6,811 nucleotides of DNA, taken from positions 1 to 6,811 of the forward strand of contig URRT01000098.1 of NCBI GenBank assembly GCA_900550355.1, in the 5' to 3' direction. The translations under genes were made by a program, and so were the position numbers. The stretch comes from an uncultured Collinsella sp. (GTDB lineage Bacteria > Actinomycetota > Coriobacteriia > Coriobacteriales > Coriobacteriaceae). Below are positions 1-5,372 of this stretch, piece by piece (the first letter of the stretch is position 1; every line of letters begins with the position of its first letter). The notes under the pieces were generated by a model. That model made no database searches. It worked only from the letters and a program-made list of their open reading frames with translations, and was not told where the DNA came from.

Positions 1-673
1 CGGCGGGCGGGCAGCCGTGCAGCGTGGACTCGGTAATGGAGTTGGAGACGCGCGCCGGGATGGACTCGACAAACGCAGCATCGACATGCTCAAACTTGTC
101 CAGGTTAGCGAGCGCCCACGTGCGGCACTCGTTCCAAACCTCGGAGCCGCTGGCGTCCTTCATGCCCTCAATGTACGCATCGACCTTGGGGCTCTTAATG
201 CCCTCCAGGTCATAGCCCACCGACATGTTAAAGACAAAGCCGTCCGGGCTGCCCAGGCCGTACTCGCGAGCGATCAGGTGGCAGGCGAACCATGCCTTCA
301 CGTACTCGGCAAAGGCCTGCGGAACCTCGAGCTCGGTCGACCACTCGCAGTTGTAGCACTCGTCCTGCGCCACAATGCAGGGCTTGTTAACGCACTTGGA
401 GAGCTCCTCGCCGTCCATAACCTGAACGGTCTTAAGCTCAAAGAAGCGGGAACCAGCCACATAAGAGGCCACGATGTTCTGGGCCAGCTGCGTGTTGGGA
501 CCGGCGGCCGGGCCAAACGGAGTCTCGATGCGCTCGTCAAAAATGGGAAGCGCACCCTCCTGGTTGGTCGTGACCATCTTGCGCACGCCAAAGACGGCGC
601 CCTGAGTCTTGTGCTCCTCGATGATCCAGTTCATCAGCTGCGAAAACGGGATCGGCCTCATGATGTCGCTCAT
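1..673 (-). CDS. ygfK: YgfK, putative Fe-S/flavin oxidoreductase (annotated as putative selenate reductase subunit), N-terminal part
   Basis: Only the first 224 residues are present; the frame runs open through the window edge. The ATG at 673-671 is preceded by AGAGGAG about 7 bases upstream. The protein opens MSDIMRPIPF, as E. coli YgfK does (MGDIMRPIPF). It continues with TPFGPAAGPNTQLAQN (residues 51-66), ELKTVQ (79-84), DECYNCEWSTE (104-114), FVFNMSVGYDLEGIK (146-160) and STLHGCPPA at the cut, all recognisably YgfK. The GPAAG region resembles the FMN-binding start of dihydroorotate/dihydropyrimidine dehydrogenase barrels. Full-length YgfK is about 1,000 residues, with Fe-S and FAD/NAD(P) domains expected beyond the window. 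The selenate reductase name is weakly supported. In E. coli and in purine-degrading gut anaerobes ygfK lies beside ssnA in a cluster linked to urate/xanthine breakdown, so a reductive step on a purine-derived ring is the better guess. It lies 148 bp downstream of ssnA. Identity is firm; the reaction is inferred. Confidence 0.92.
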   Translation of the reverse strand, partial: MSDIMRPIPFSQLMNWIIEEHKTQGAVFGVRKMVTTNQEGALPIFDERIETPFGPAAGPNTQLAQNIVASYVAGSRFFELKTVQVMDGEELSKCVNKPCIVAQDECYNCEWSTELEVPQAFAEYVKAWFACHLIAREYGLGSPDGFVFNMSVGYDLEGIKSPKVDAYIEGMKDASGSEVWNECRTWALANLDKFEHVDAAFVESIPARVSNSITESTLHGCPPA

Positions 674-821
674 AATGAGCTCCTCTCTGTAACGCCCGGC
701 GAGACCGCGCGGCGGGCGCAAATACGGTGTAGCGCTAGCACAGCGCCGGCGACCCCGCGGAGGCCGCCTATACGCGCGTCGGATGCGGCGAAACATCCGA
801 CGCGCGTGAATCTACTTGTAA
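674..821 (-). other. ssnA-ygfK intergenic region (148 bp)
   Basis: The spacer holds a perfect hairpin just after the ssnA stop (listed separately), an 8-bp palindrome TAGCGCTA at 730-737, and the ygfK ribosome binding site near 680-686. I see no convincing -35/-10 pair on the minus strand, so ygfK may be transcribed by read-through from ssnA, with the hairpin acting as a partial terminator or an mRNA 3'-end stabiliser. Confidence 0.5.
772..807 (-). terminator. Perfect 14-bp inverted repeat after ssnA, no T-tract
   Basis: Arms ACGCGCGTCGGATG (772-785) and CATCCGACGCGCGT (794-807) are perfectly complementary around the 8-base loop CGGCGAAA. It begins about 14 bases past the ssnA stop codon in the direction of ssnA transcription. 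No run of T follows on the minus strand (TATAGG), so it is not a textbook intrinsic terminator. It could be an mRNA-stabilising or attenuating hairpin between ssnA and ygfK. Confidence 0.6.
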
Positions 822-2177
822 TTAGTAGGCGCGATCGTTGAGCGTGCTCCAGAGCTTCTTGGACTCAGCCATGGTCCACGCGTTGATCTTGTCCTCATCA
901 ATCCCAACGAACTCGCGATCCTTGTACAGGACGCGGCCGTTGATGATGGTGGTGCGGCAGTTTTTGCCCATCATGCCAAAGAGCATGTGGCCGTCGATGT
1001 TCTCCTCGCTCAGCGGCGTAAAGGGCTTGTAGTCCATGACGATGACGTCGGCGGCAGCGCCGGCCTCGAGCACACCGAGCTTGCGATCGAAGTACTTGCT
1101 CGCCATCTTGGCGTTGTTCTCGAACAGCATGGTCATGGCCTCGCACCAGCCCACGTTGGGCATGGCGGCGTTGTGGCGCTGAATGATCAGGAAGACCTTA
1201 AGGCTCTCGAGCATATCGTGGGTGTAGGCGTCGGTACCCATGCACACAGGAATGCCGCGGCGGAAGAATTCGAGCACGGGGGCGCAGCCCACGGCGTTGC
1301 CCATATTGGATTCGGGGTTGTTGACGAGCCAGGTGCCGGACTCCTTGACGATATCCATCTCGGCAGGCGTCACGTGGATGCAGTGGCCCAGCATGGTGTC
1401 GGGACCCAGCAGGTTGTGCTGCAGCAGGCGCTCGACGGGGCTGATGCCACCGCGGTTGAGGCGGGAATCCCACACGTCGTTCATGCCCTCGCACACATGG
1501 ATGTGGAAGCCGGTCAGGCCGTTGTTGGCCTCAGCCATCTTGTCCATGGTCTCGTCCGACAGCGTAAAGGTGGCGTGACCGCCAAACATGGCGGCGATCA
1601 TGTGGTTGTCGTTATCGCGACGCTCCTTGGCGGCCCACTGGGCAAACTCGGCGTTCTCGGCAATGGCCTGGTCGCATTTTTCCTGGCCGCGGCGATCAGA
1701 GACCTCGTAGCACAGGCACGAACGCATGCCCAGCTCCTGAGCTGCGTCCTTAATGGTGAAGAGGCTTCCCGGGATCTCGCAGAAGCTCGCATGGTGATCG
1801 AAGATCGTGGTGACGCCATCGCGGATGGAGTCAAGAATCGTGGCATAGGCGCTGGCCTTGGTGCCGTCGAGCGTCAGGTTGTCATCGATCTTCCACCACT
1901 GCTGCTCAAGATTCTCCAGGAAGTTGGTGGGGTTGCAGCCCTTAATGGCAAGGCCGCGGGCCAGACCCGAGTAGATGTGGGTGTGGCAGTTGATAAGTCC
2001 GGGCATGATGAGGTTGCCCTGGGCGTCGACGTACTCGGCATCCGGGTACTTGGCCTTGAGCTCGCACTCGGGACCTACTTCGACGATCGTATCTCCGTCA
2101 ATGGCGACCGCACCGTTTGGAATGAACGGGGTCTGAGCGTTGCGAGTAAAGACGGAACCGTTAGCGACCAGAAGCAT
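822..2177 (-). CDS. ssnA: SsnA, putative amidohydrolase of purine catabolism
   Basis: A 451-residue cytosolic enzyme of the metal-dependent amidohydrolase superfamily (chlorohydrolase/guanine deaminase branch), close to the 442 residues of E. coli SsnA. Family landmarks in order are MPGLINCHTHIYSGLARG (58-75; metal ligands H65 and H67), DHHAS (127-131), HIHVCE (225-230; metal ligand H227 and probable catalytic E230), LGHCIH (263-268; H265) and MGTDAY (312-317; metal ligand D315). The C-terminal beta domain has LEAGAAADVIVMDY. The complete metal site argues for an active hydrolase. I chose the ATG at 2177-2175 because AAGGGAG lies 5 bases upstream. An in-frame ATG six codons earlier (2195) has no ribosome binding site. 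The substrate is unproven; location between the permease and ygfK points to a purine or a purine ring-opening intermediate. A simple guanine or 8-oxoguanine deaminase is the main alternative. The stop is TAA at 824-822. Confidence 0.93.
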   Translation of the reverse strand: MLLVANGSVFTRNAQTPFIPNGAVAIDGDTIVEVGPECELKAKYPDAEYVDAQGNLIMPGLINCHTHIYSGLARGLAIKGCNPTNFLENLEQQWWKIDDNLTLDGTKASAYATILDSIRDGVTTIFDHHASFCEIPGSLFTIKDAAQELGMRSCLCYEVSDRRGQEKCDQAIAENAEFAQWAAKERRDNDNHMIAAMFGGHATFTLSDETMDKMAEANNGLTGFHIHVCEGMNDVWDSRLNRGGISPVERLLQHNLLGPDTMLGHCIHVTPAEMDIVKESGTWLVNNPESNMGNAVGCAPVLEFFRRGIPVCMGTDAYTHDMLESLKVFLIIQRHNAAMPNVGWCEAMTMLFENNAKMASKYFDRKLGVLEAGAAADVIVMDYKPFTPLSEENIDGHMLFGMMGKNCRTTIINGRVLYKDREFVGIDEDKINAWTMAESKKLWSTLNDRAY

Positions 2178-2372
2178 GGATGCTCCCTTCAACATCAGGG
2201 GCGGGGTTTGACACCTCTGACATGGCGGAGTGCGAAGCGCCGGCCTACACCGGAAACGGGCCCTCTCCCGTCAACGCTTCACCAAAGGGACAAACCCTTT
2301 GAAGTGCGGCTTGGCGCCGCATGACGTCGGCGGACGAGGCGATGCGTCCGCCGACGAATAGCACCGAATTGG
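2178..2372 (-). promoter_or_regulatory. Structured ssnA leader / permease-ssnA intergenic region (195 bp)
   Basis: Read as minus-strand RNA, this spacer is rich in potential stems. In 5'-to-3' order they are the permease 3' hairpin (2325-2356, listed separately), GCGGC/GCCGC (2306-2320), and CAAAGGG/CCCTTTG (2283-2301) extended by CTTC/GAAG. Next comes an outer stem GAAGCG/CGCTTC (2234-2239 with 2275-2280) enclosing ACGGG/CCCGT (2256-2271) and CCGG/CCGG (2240-2253). The GAAG at 2277-2280 can join either the upstream or the downstream stem but not both, as in an attenuator or riboswitch. I recognise no known riboswitch class. In GC-rich DNA such stems also arise by chance, so the regulatory reading is tentative. 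Confidence 0.4.
2325..2356 (-). terminator. Perfect 12-bp inverted repeat after the permease gene, no T-tract
   Basis: Arms CGTCGGCGGACG (2325-2336) and CGTCCGCCGACG (2345-2356) enclose the 8-base loop AGGCGATG. On the minus strand it begins about 16 bases past the permease stop, the same placement as the hairpin after ssnA. No T-run follows, so termination efficiency cannot be judged from sequence. It may instead separate permease and ssnA expression levels. Confidence 0.6.
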
Positions 2373-3755
2373 TTACTTCTTGCTCAGATCCACGGCAGCG
2401 TCCTTGGCAGCATCGATATGCTGAGCCACGACCGGCGTCTGCGGAAGGATCAGGTTAAGGACAATGGCCATGATGGCGGTGGGGGTTACGGCATTGGAGC
2501 CGATGACGGTGGACACCCAGGCGGGCATACCCTCGCCGGCAAGGCAACCGCTGGCCATCCAGATACCCAGGCCAAAGACGACGGAGGTGCCGACGATAGT
2601 GGTAGTGCGCTGCGTGAGGCCCTCGCGGGTGAACATGCGCACGCCGTTCATGGTGATGGTGCCAAAGACGCCGACGGTCGCGCCGCCGATGACGGGCTGC
2701 GGGATAGCGGAAAGGACGGCAGAAAGCTGCGGGAACAGGCCGGCGATGGCAAAGACGGCCGCGATGATCACAAAGACCCACTTGTTGACGACCTTGTTGG
2801 AGCAGATGATGCCCACATTCTGGCCAAGGGCGCTGGTGGGAAGACCGCCCAGCAGGCCGCCGACCATAGAGGTGAGGCCCTGGGACACGATAGCGCCGGA
2901 GAGCTCACGCTCGGTGGGCATACGGTCGATGGAGCCCAGGCAGGCGGCGGAGACGTCACCGATAACCTGAATAGCAACCATGGGGAACACGACGGCGAGG
3001 GTAATGCAGACCTCGGGATCAAACTCGAGCGCGTAGGGCATGAGCTTGGGAAGGGCGAAGACCTGAGCGGTGGCGACGCTGGAGAAGTCGATCATGCCAA
3101 AGGGGATGGAGACGATCATGCCAACGATCATGCCAAAGAACACGGATCCCAGCTTGAGCGTGCCCTTGCCAAAGTTGGCGAGCGCAAAGACCACGGCGAA
3201 GGTGATAAGAGCGACGCACCAGGCCTGCGGGGTGCCCCACAGCGGCGTACCCATACCGCCGGCCATATACTTGACGGCCGTGGGATACAGCGAAACGCCA
3301 ATGGAGAAGATGACCGTACCGGTCACGACGGGCGGGAACAGCCACTTGATCTTGCTGTAGGCCAGACCAAAGAGGACTGCGACGGCGCCGCCGACGATCT
3401 CGCCGCCCAGCAGCGCACCAAAGCTAAAGCCCGAGGCACCCATGGCCTGCAGGGCCGGCAGGAACGCGAACGAAACGCCCATGACGATGGGCAGGCCGCC
3501 GCCGATGCGACGGAAGGGAGCGAAGGCCTGAAGGGCCGTATCGATCGCCGAAAGAATGAGCGCGACCTGGATGATGTCGGTGCTCTGCTGGCTATTAAAG
3601 CCGTAGACGCCGGCCATGATGACCGCCGGGGTAATGATGCCGGCAAACGATGCCAGTACGTGCTGAAGGGCACACGGGATCATTTCCTTAACGGGAGGCA
3701 TGCCTTCGCGAGTGAACAGGGCTTCAGTGCCGTTCGTAACCGTCTCCTGGGTCAT
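2373..3755 (-). CDS. NCS2-family nucleobase (xanthine/urate/uracil type) permease
   Basis: A 460-residue integral membrane protein of the nucleobase-cation symporter-2 family, which imports purines or pyrimidines with protons or sodium. It has many hydrophobic segments, consistent with the family's 14-helix UraA/XanQ fold. Family marks include ALQHVLASFAG (29-39; H32 aligns with XanQ H31), GLPIVMGVSFAFLPAL (87-102), FPPVVTGTVI (140-149), IQVIGD in TM8 (262-267), GLPTSALGQNVG (304-315; Q312 and N313 align with XanQ Q324 and N325) and IPQPVIGGAT (351-360). The start is ATG 3755-3753, where homology begins, with GGTGG (and GAGGA further out) upstream; an in-frame ATG at 3842 would add 29 non-family residues and lies upstream of the main start region. 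Oddly, the XanQ E272 position is Q263, and D304 aligns with Q292. Divergent from the regulator and upstream of ssnA, it is the likely purine importer of the set. The exact substrate cannot be read from sequence. Confidence 0.92.
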   Translation of the reverse strand: MTQETVTNGTEALFTREGMPPVKEMIPCALQHVLASFAGIITPAVIMAGVYGFNSQQSTDIIQVALILSAIDTALQAFAPFRRIGGGLPIVMGVSFAFLPALQAMGASGFSFGALLGGEIVGGAVAVLFGLAYSKIKWLFPPVVTGTVIFSIGVSLYPTAVKYMAGGMGTPLWGTPQAWCVALITFAVVFALANFGKGTLKLGSVFFGMIVGMIVSIPFGMIDFSSVATAQVFALPKLMPYALEFDPEVCITLAVVFPMVAIQVIGDVSAACLGSIDRMPTERELSGAIVSQGLTSMVGGLLGGLPTSALGQNVGIICSNKVVNKWVFVIIAAVFAIAGLFPQLSAVLSAIPQPVIGGATVGVFGTITMNGVRMFTREGLTQRTTTIVGTSVVFGLGIWMASGCLAGEGMPAWVSTVIGSNAVTPTAIMAIVLNLILPQTPVVAQHIDAAKDAAVDLSKK

Positions 3756-3761
3756 TTGACC
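3750..3761. repeat. GGTCA-TT-TGACC inverted repeat over the permease start codon
   Basis: A perfect 5+5 bp inverted repeat with a 2-base centre spans the permease ATG (3755-3753). Its right half, extended by one base each side, is a TGGTCAA site on the minus strand (3762-3756). The same heptamer occurs twice more in the divergent region at 3940-3946 and 3968-3974 on the plus strand. It may be an operator half-site for the neighbouring YheO-type regulator. Confidence 0.35.
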
Positions 3762-3842
3762 ACCAATCCTCGAAGTAGTTGTTTTCGCATCTAACGCTCT
3801 ATTGTGACGCAGTGCGGGGTTGAGGTTGTGCCTTCGTTTCAT

Positions 3843-3871
3843 ATCGTATTAAAGATGATTCTCATTCTCAA
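3843..3871 (-). promoter_or_regulatory. Predicted sigma-70-type promoter of the permease gene
   Basis: On the minus strand, -35 TTGAGA (3871-3866) and -10 TACGAT (3848-3843) are separated by exactly 17 bases. They match the consensus at 5/6 and 4/6. Transcription would begin near 3836, giving a leader of about 80 nt to the permease ATG. This is the best -35/-10 pair I see in the region. Confidence 0.55.
3856..3870. promoter_or_regulatory. Fur-like box overlapping the permease promoter
   Basis: TGATTCTCATTCTCA matches the 7-1-7 Fur consensus TGATAATNATTATCA at 11 of 14 defined positions. On the minus strand it reads as tandem GAGAAT hexamers. It covers part of the -35 and most of the spacer of the predicted permease promoter, a position where a bound repressor would block RNA polymerase. 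The factor is inferred; no Fur-family gene is in the window. Confidence 0.4.
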
Positions 3872-3881
3872 TAATAATTTT

Positions 3882-3910
3882 TTGTTATCAGACTGTTCTT
3901 CAGCTGAAAT
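3882..3910 (+). promoter_or_regulatory. Weak candidate promoter for the YheO-type regulator
   Basis: TTGTTA (3882-3887) and TGAAAT (3905-3910) are spaced 17 bases apart, matching the -35 and -10 consensus at 4/6 each. The leader to the GTG start would be about 190 nt, rather long. Another possible -10-like element, TATACG at 4029-4034, lies closer but lacks a good -35. Confidence 0.25.
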
Positions 3911-4107
3911 AACGCATTTCCGCAGGTCAGGAAAGTGTCTGGTCAAAATAACATCTAACTTTTCTTTTGGTCAACCGTTTACCGCTAAATTCCTACCGTT
4001 CGTCTGCATTACGCAATGTACCTGCGGATATACGAGATGATGGGCAGCGTGTTACCATGAGAAAAAATTGTTATGAACATTTCCGATTTCACCCAAAGGA
4101 GTTGCCC

Positions 4108-4764
4108 GTGAACGAGACCGTACGTCGCTTTTTGCCGATGGTCGATTTTCTGGAGCAGATACTCGGCAAAAACAGCGAAATCGTGCTGCACGATTTCTCG
4201 GATCCCGACCACGCCATCGTCGATATTCGCAACGGCATCGTGAGCGGCCGCAAGGTCGGCGGCCCCGCCACCGATCTGGCGCTCAAGATCATGCACGACC
4301 CCAAGTATCGCGACCTGCCGTTTATTACGGGCTACGAGGGGCGCGGTGCCGGCGGCAAGACGTTGGAGTCAGCGACGTACTTTATCCGCGAGCATGACGA
4401 GATCGTCGGTATGCTCTGCGTCAACACCGATCTCTCGACCGTGCGTTCCATCAACGCCATGGCGCAGCAGCTCATGGCGTGCTTCGACGCAGCGCCGACG
4501 CGCACGGAGCCCGCCCCTATCGAGGTCGAAAGCCTTTCGGAGTCCACACAGGAGCTCATCGACCGCAGCATTGCCGAGTTGCTGAGCGCGCGCGGGCTGG
4601 ACGTAGCGTCACTTGGTCAGAGCGACCGCGTGGACGTCATTCGCCACCTCAACGGCAACGGGGTGTTCATGCTCAAGGGTGCCGTGGCCTGCGCCGCCAC
4701 CGCGCTGGGCATCTCGGAGCCCAGCGTCTACCGCTACCTGCAAAAAGTTCGCAAGGAGGGCTAA
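4108..4764 (+). CDS. YheO-type PAS/HTH transcriptional regulator
   Basis: A 218-residue DNA-binding regulator of the YheO/DauR type. The N-terminal PAS-like YheO domain (about residues 8-118) carries LGKNSEIVLHDFSDPDHAIVDI, NGIVSGRKVGGPATDLALKIM and the strand DEIVGMLCVNTDLS. The C-terminal helix-turn-helix (about 145-216) carries LKGAVACAATALGISEPSVYRYLQKVR, where ALGISEPSVYRYL is the turn and recognition helix. The start is GTG at 4108, chosen because AAAGGAG lies 6 bases upstream. An in-frame ATG at 4057 has no ribosome binding site and would add residues outside the family domain. E. coli YheO is slightly longer, about 240 residues. It is divergent from the permease and separated from it by a control region with repeated motifs, so it probably senses a purine or related metabolite and controls the permease-ssnA-ygfK genes. 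Ligand and sign of regulation are unknown. Confidence 0.88.
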   Translation: MNETVRRFLPMVDFLEQILGKNSEIVLHDFSDPDHAIVDIRNGIVSGRKVGGPATDLALKIMHDPKYRDLPFITGYEGRGAGGKTLESATYFIREHDEIVGMLCVNTDLSTVRSINAMAQQLMACFDAAPTRTEPAPIEVESLSESTQELIDRSIAELLSARGLDVASLGQSDRVDVIRHLNGNGVFMLKGAVACAATALGISEPSVYRYLQKVRKEG

Positions 4765-4808
4765 CGAGCAAAATGGAGCGCGGCTCCACAAGCGACCCGC
4801 CACTTGAC

Positions 4809-4847
4809 AAAAGACCCTGCAGCTCGCACGCGCTGCAGGGTCTTTTT
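4809..4847. terminator. Bidirectional intrinsic terminator between regulator and ridA
   Basis: A perfect 15-bp stem, AAAAGACCCTGCAGC (4809-4823) with GCTGCAGGGTCTTTT (4832-4846), encloses the 8-base loop TCGCACGC. It has T5 at its 3' end on the plus strand and T4 on the minus strand. It sits between the stops of the convergent regulator (4764) and ridA (4877), so it can end both transcripts. Confidence 0.9.
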
Positions 4848-4876
4848 GCATGTCATGTTTAGTTGTTGCCAACGCC

Positions 4877-5254
4877 TTAGAGAGCGGCGACGACCTCGAT
4901 CTCAACCAGACCGCCAGCCGGAAGGGCGGCAACCTGGAAAGCGCTGCGCGCGGGGAACGGAGCCTCGAACTTGGAGGCGTAGATCTCGTTCACGGCAGCG
5001 AAGTCGGCAATGTCGGCCAGGTAGACCGTGGTCTTGACGACATCGGCAAAGGTGGCGCCGGCAGCGGTCAGCAGGGCCTCGACGTTGGCGAGGGACTGCT
5101 TGGCCTGGGCCTCGACGCCCTCGGGCATCTTGCCGGTTGCAGGGTCGATGCCCAGCTGGCCGGACAGGAACACCATGTTGCCAGTCTGGATACCAGGGGA
5201 ATACGGGCCGATGGCTGCGGGTGCGTTATCGGAAGACACGACGGTCTTGCTCAT
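4877..5254 (-). CDS. ridA: RidA-family enamine/imine deaminase
   Basis: A 125-residue protein of the RidA/YjgF/YER057c family, whose members form cytosolic trimers that hydrolyse reactive enamines and imines such as 2-aminoacrylate, released by PLP enzymes. Family marks are AIGPYSPGIQTGNMVFLSGQLGIDPATG (14-41), the central QAKQSLANVEALL (50-62), and the C-terminal FPARSAFQVAALPAGGLVEIEVVA (100-123). R103 matches the catalytic substrate-binding arginine of the deaminating RidA subfamily, so activity is expected. Length is normal. The start is ATG 5254-5252, with AAGGAG 6 bases upstream; an in-frame ATG at 5329 would add 25 unrelated residues and lies within a leader hairpin. The stop is TAA at 4879-4877. 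Linkage to purine genes suggests protection against amino-acid-derived enamines made in the same pathway, but RidA genes are widespread, so the link is an inference. Confidence 0.93.
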   Translation of the reverse strand: MSKTVVSSDNAPAAIGPYSPGIQTGNMVFLSGQLGIDPATGKMPEGVEAQAKQSLANVEALLTAAGATFADVVKTTVYLADIADFAAVNEIYASKFEAPFPARSAFQVAALPAGGLVEIEVVAAL

Positions 5255-5287
5255 GTTTATCTCCTTACGATCAGTTGAGAAAGCGTG

Positions 5288-5335
5288 AGCGCGGCGTTCA
5301 CACCGGGAGGCACAGTTCGGTCTGAACACCGCGCT
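5288..5335 (-). promoter_or_regulatory. Long hairpin at the 5' end of the predicted ridA leader
   Basis: As minus-strand RNA, AGCGCGG-U-GUUCA pairs with UGAAC-G-CCGCGCU, a 13-bp stem (forward 5288-5300 with 5323-5335) containing one U-G wobble. It continues past a G-G mismatch with ACCG/CGGU (5302-5305 with 5318-5321) to a 12-base loop. The wobble pairs only in the minus-strand RNA; in the plus strand it is a C-A mismatch. The hairpin starts within a few bases of the predicted transcription start. It has no T-tract, so it is more likely a stabilising or regulatory leader, or an operator palindrome, than a terminator. Confidence 0.5.
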
Positions 5336-5343
5336 TGATTGGG

Positions 5344-5372
5344 ATGGTACTCAAGGTTTCTGTTTGATGCAA
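5344..5372 (-). promoter_or_regulatory. Predicted ridA promoter
   Basis: On the minus strand, TTGCAT (5372-5367) and TACCAT (5349-5344) are separated by 17 bases, matching the -35 and -10 consensus at 4/6 each. Transcription would start near 5337, immediately before the leader hairpin, with an 80-nt leader to the ATG. AT-rich direct repeats lie just upstream of the -35. Confidence 0.4.

Larger units (their letters stand above)
3756..4107. promoter_or_regulatory. Divergent control region between permease and regulator (352 bp)
   Basis: This AT-rich stretch between the divergently read permease and YheO-type regulator contrasts with the GC-rich genes on each side. It contains a good minus-strand promoter with a Fur-like box, three TGGTCAA sites, weaker plus-strand promoter matches and an imperfect palindrome CATTACGCAATG at 4007-4018. 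The arrangement is typical of a regulator controlling a neighbouring divergent operon and itself. No protein-coding gene is evident. Confidence 0.7.

Noticed and set aside
17..841. A 274-residue open frame on the plus strand opposite ygfK
   Set aside because: The opposite strand encodes an unmistakable YgfK N-terminus with a good ribosome binding site; this frame shows no recognisable domain and runs into the ssnA 3' end.
2251..2274. A separate ssnA promoter starting with TTGACG on the minus strand (2274-2269)
   Set aside because: The -35-like hexamer is good, but no acceptable -10 lies at 16-18 bases; the nearest candidate, TGTAGG, is poor and 19 bases away.
2209..2280. Glycine riboswitch in the ssnA leader
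   Set aside because: A GGGAGAG string and a three-way-junction-like fold recall the glycine aptamer, but the conserved core segments and a second aptamer are not present in the right order.
987..2324. A 445-residue open frame on the plus strand opposite ssnA
   Set aside because: It lies antisense to a clear ssnA, its translation is a biased Val/Gly/His/Ala-rich string with no family resemblance, and it follows from GC-rich codon use on the real strand.
2418..3794. A 458-residue open frame on the plus strand opposite the permease
   Set aside because: The translation is Asp/Gly/His/Ala-rich low-complexity sequence, the expected shadow of a GC-rich membrane protein gene; the minus strand encodes a coherent NCS2 transporter.
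3756..3842. Upstream in-frame ATG for the permease (3842) giving a 29-residue extension
   Set aside because: The extension is unlike the family and would begin at or before the predicted transcription start; the ATG at 3755 fits homology and has a GGTGG/GAGGA-type ribosome binding site.
3967..4107. Upstream ATG starts for the regulator at 3967 and 4057
   Set aside because: Neither has a ribosome binding site and the extra residues fall outside the YheO domain, whereas the GTG at 4108 has AAAGGAG at ideal spacing.
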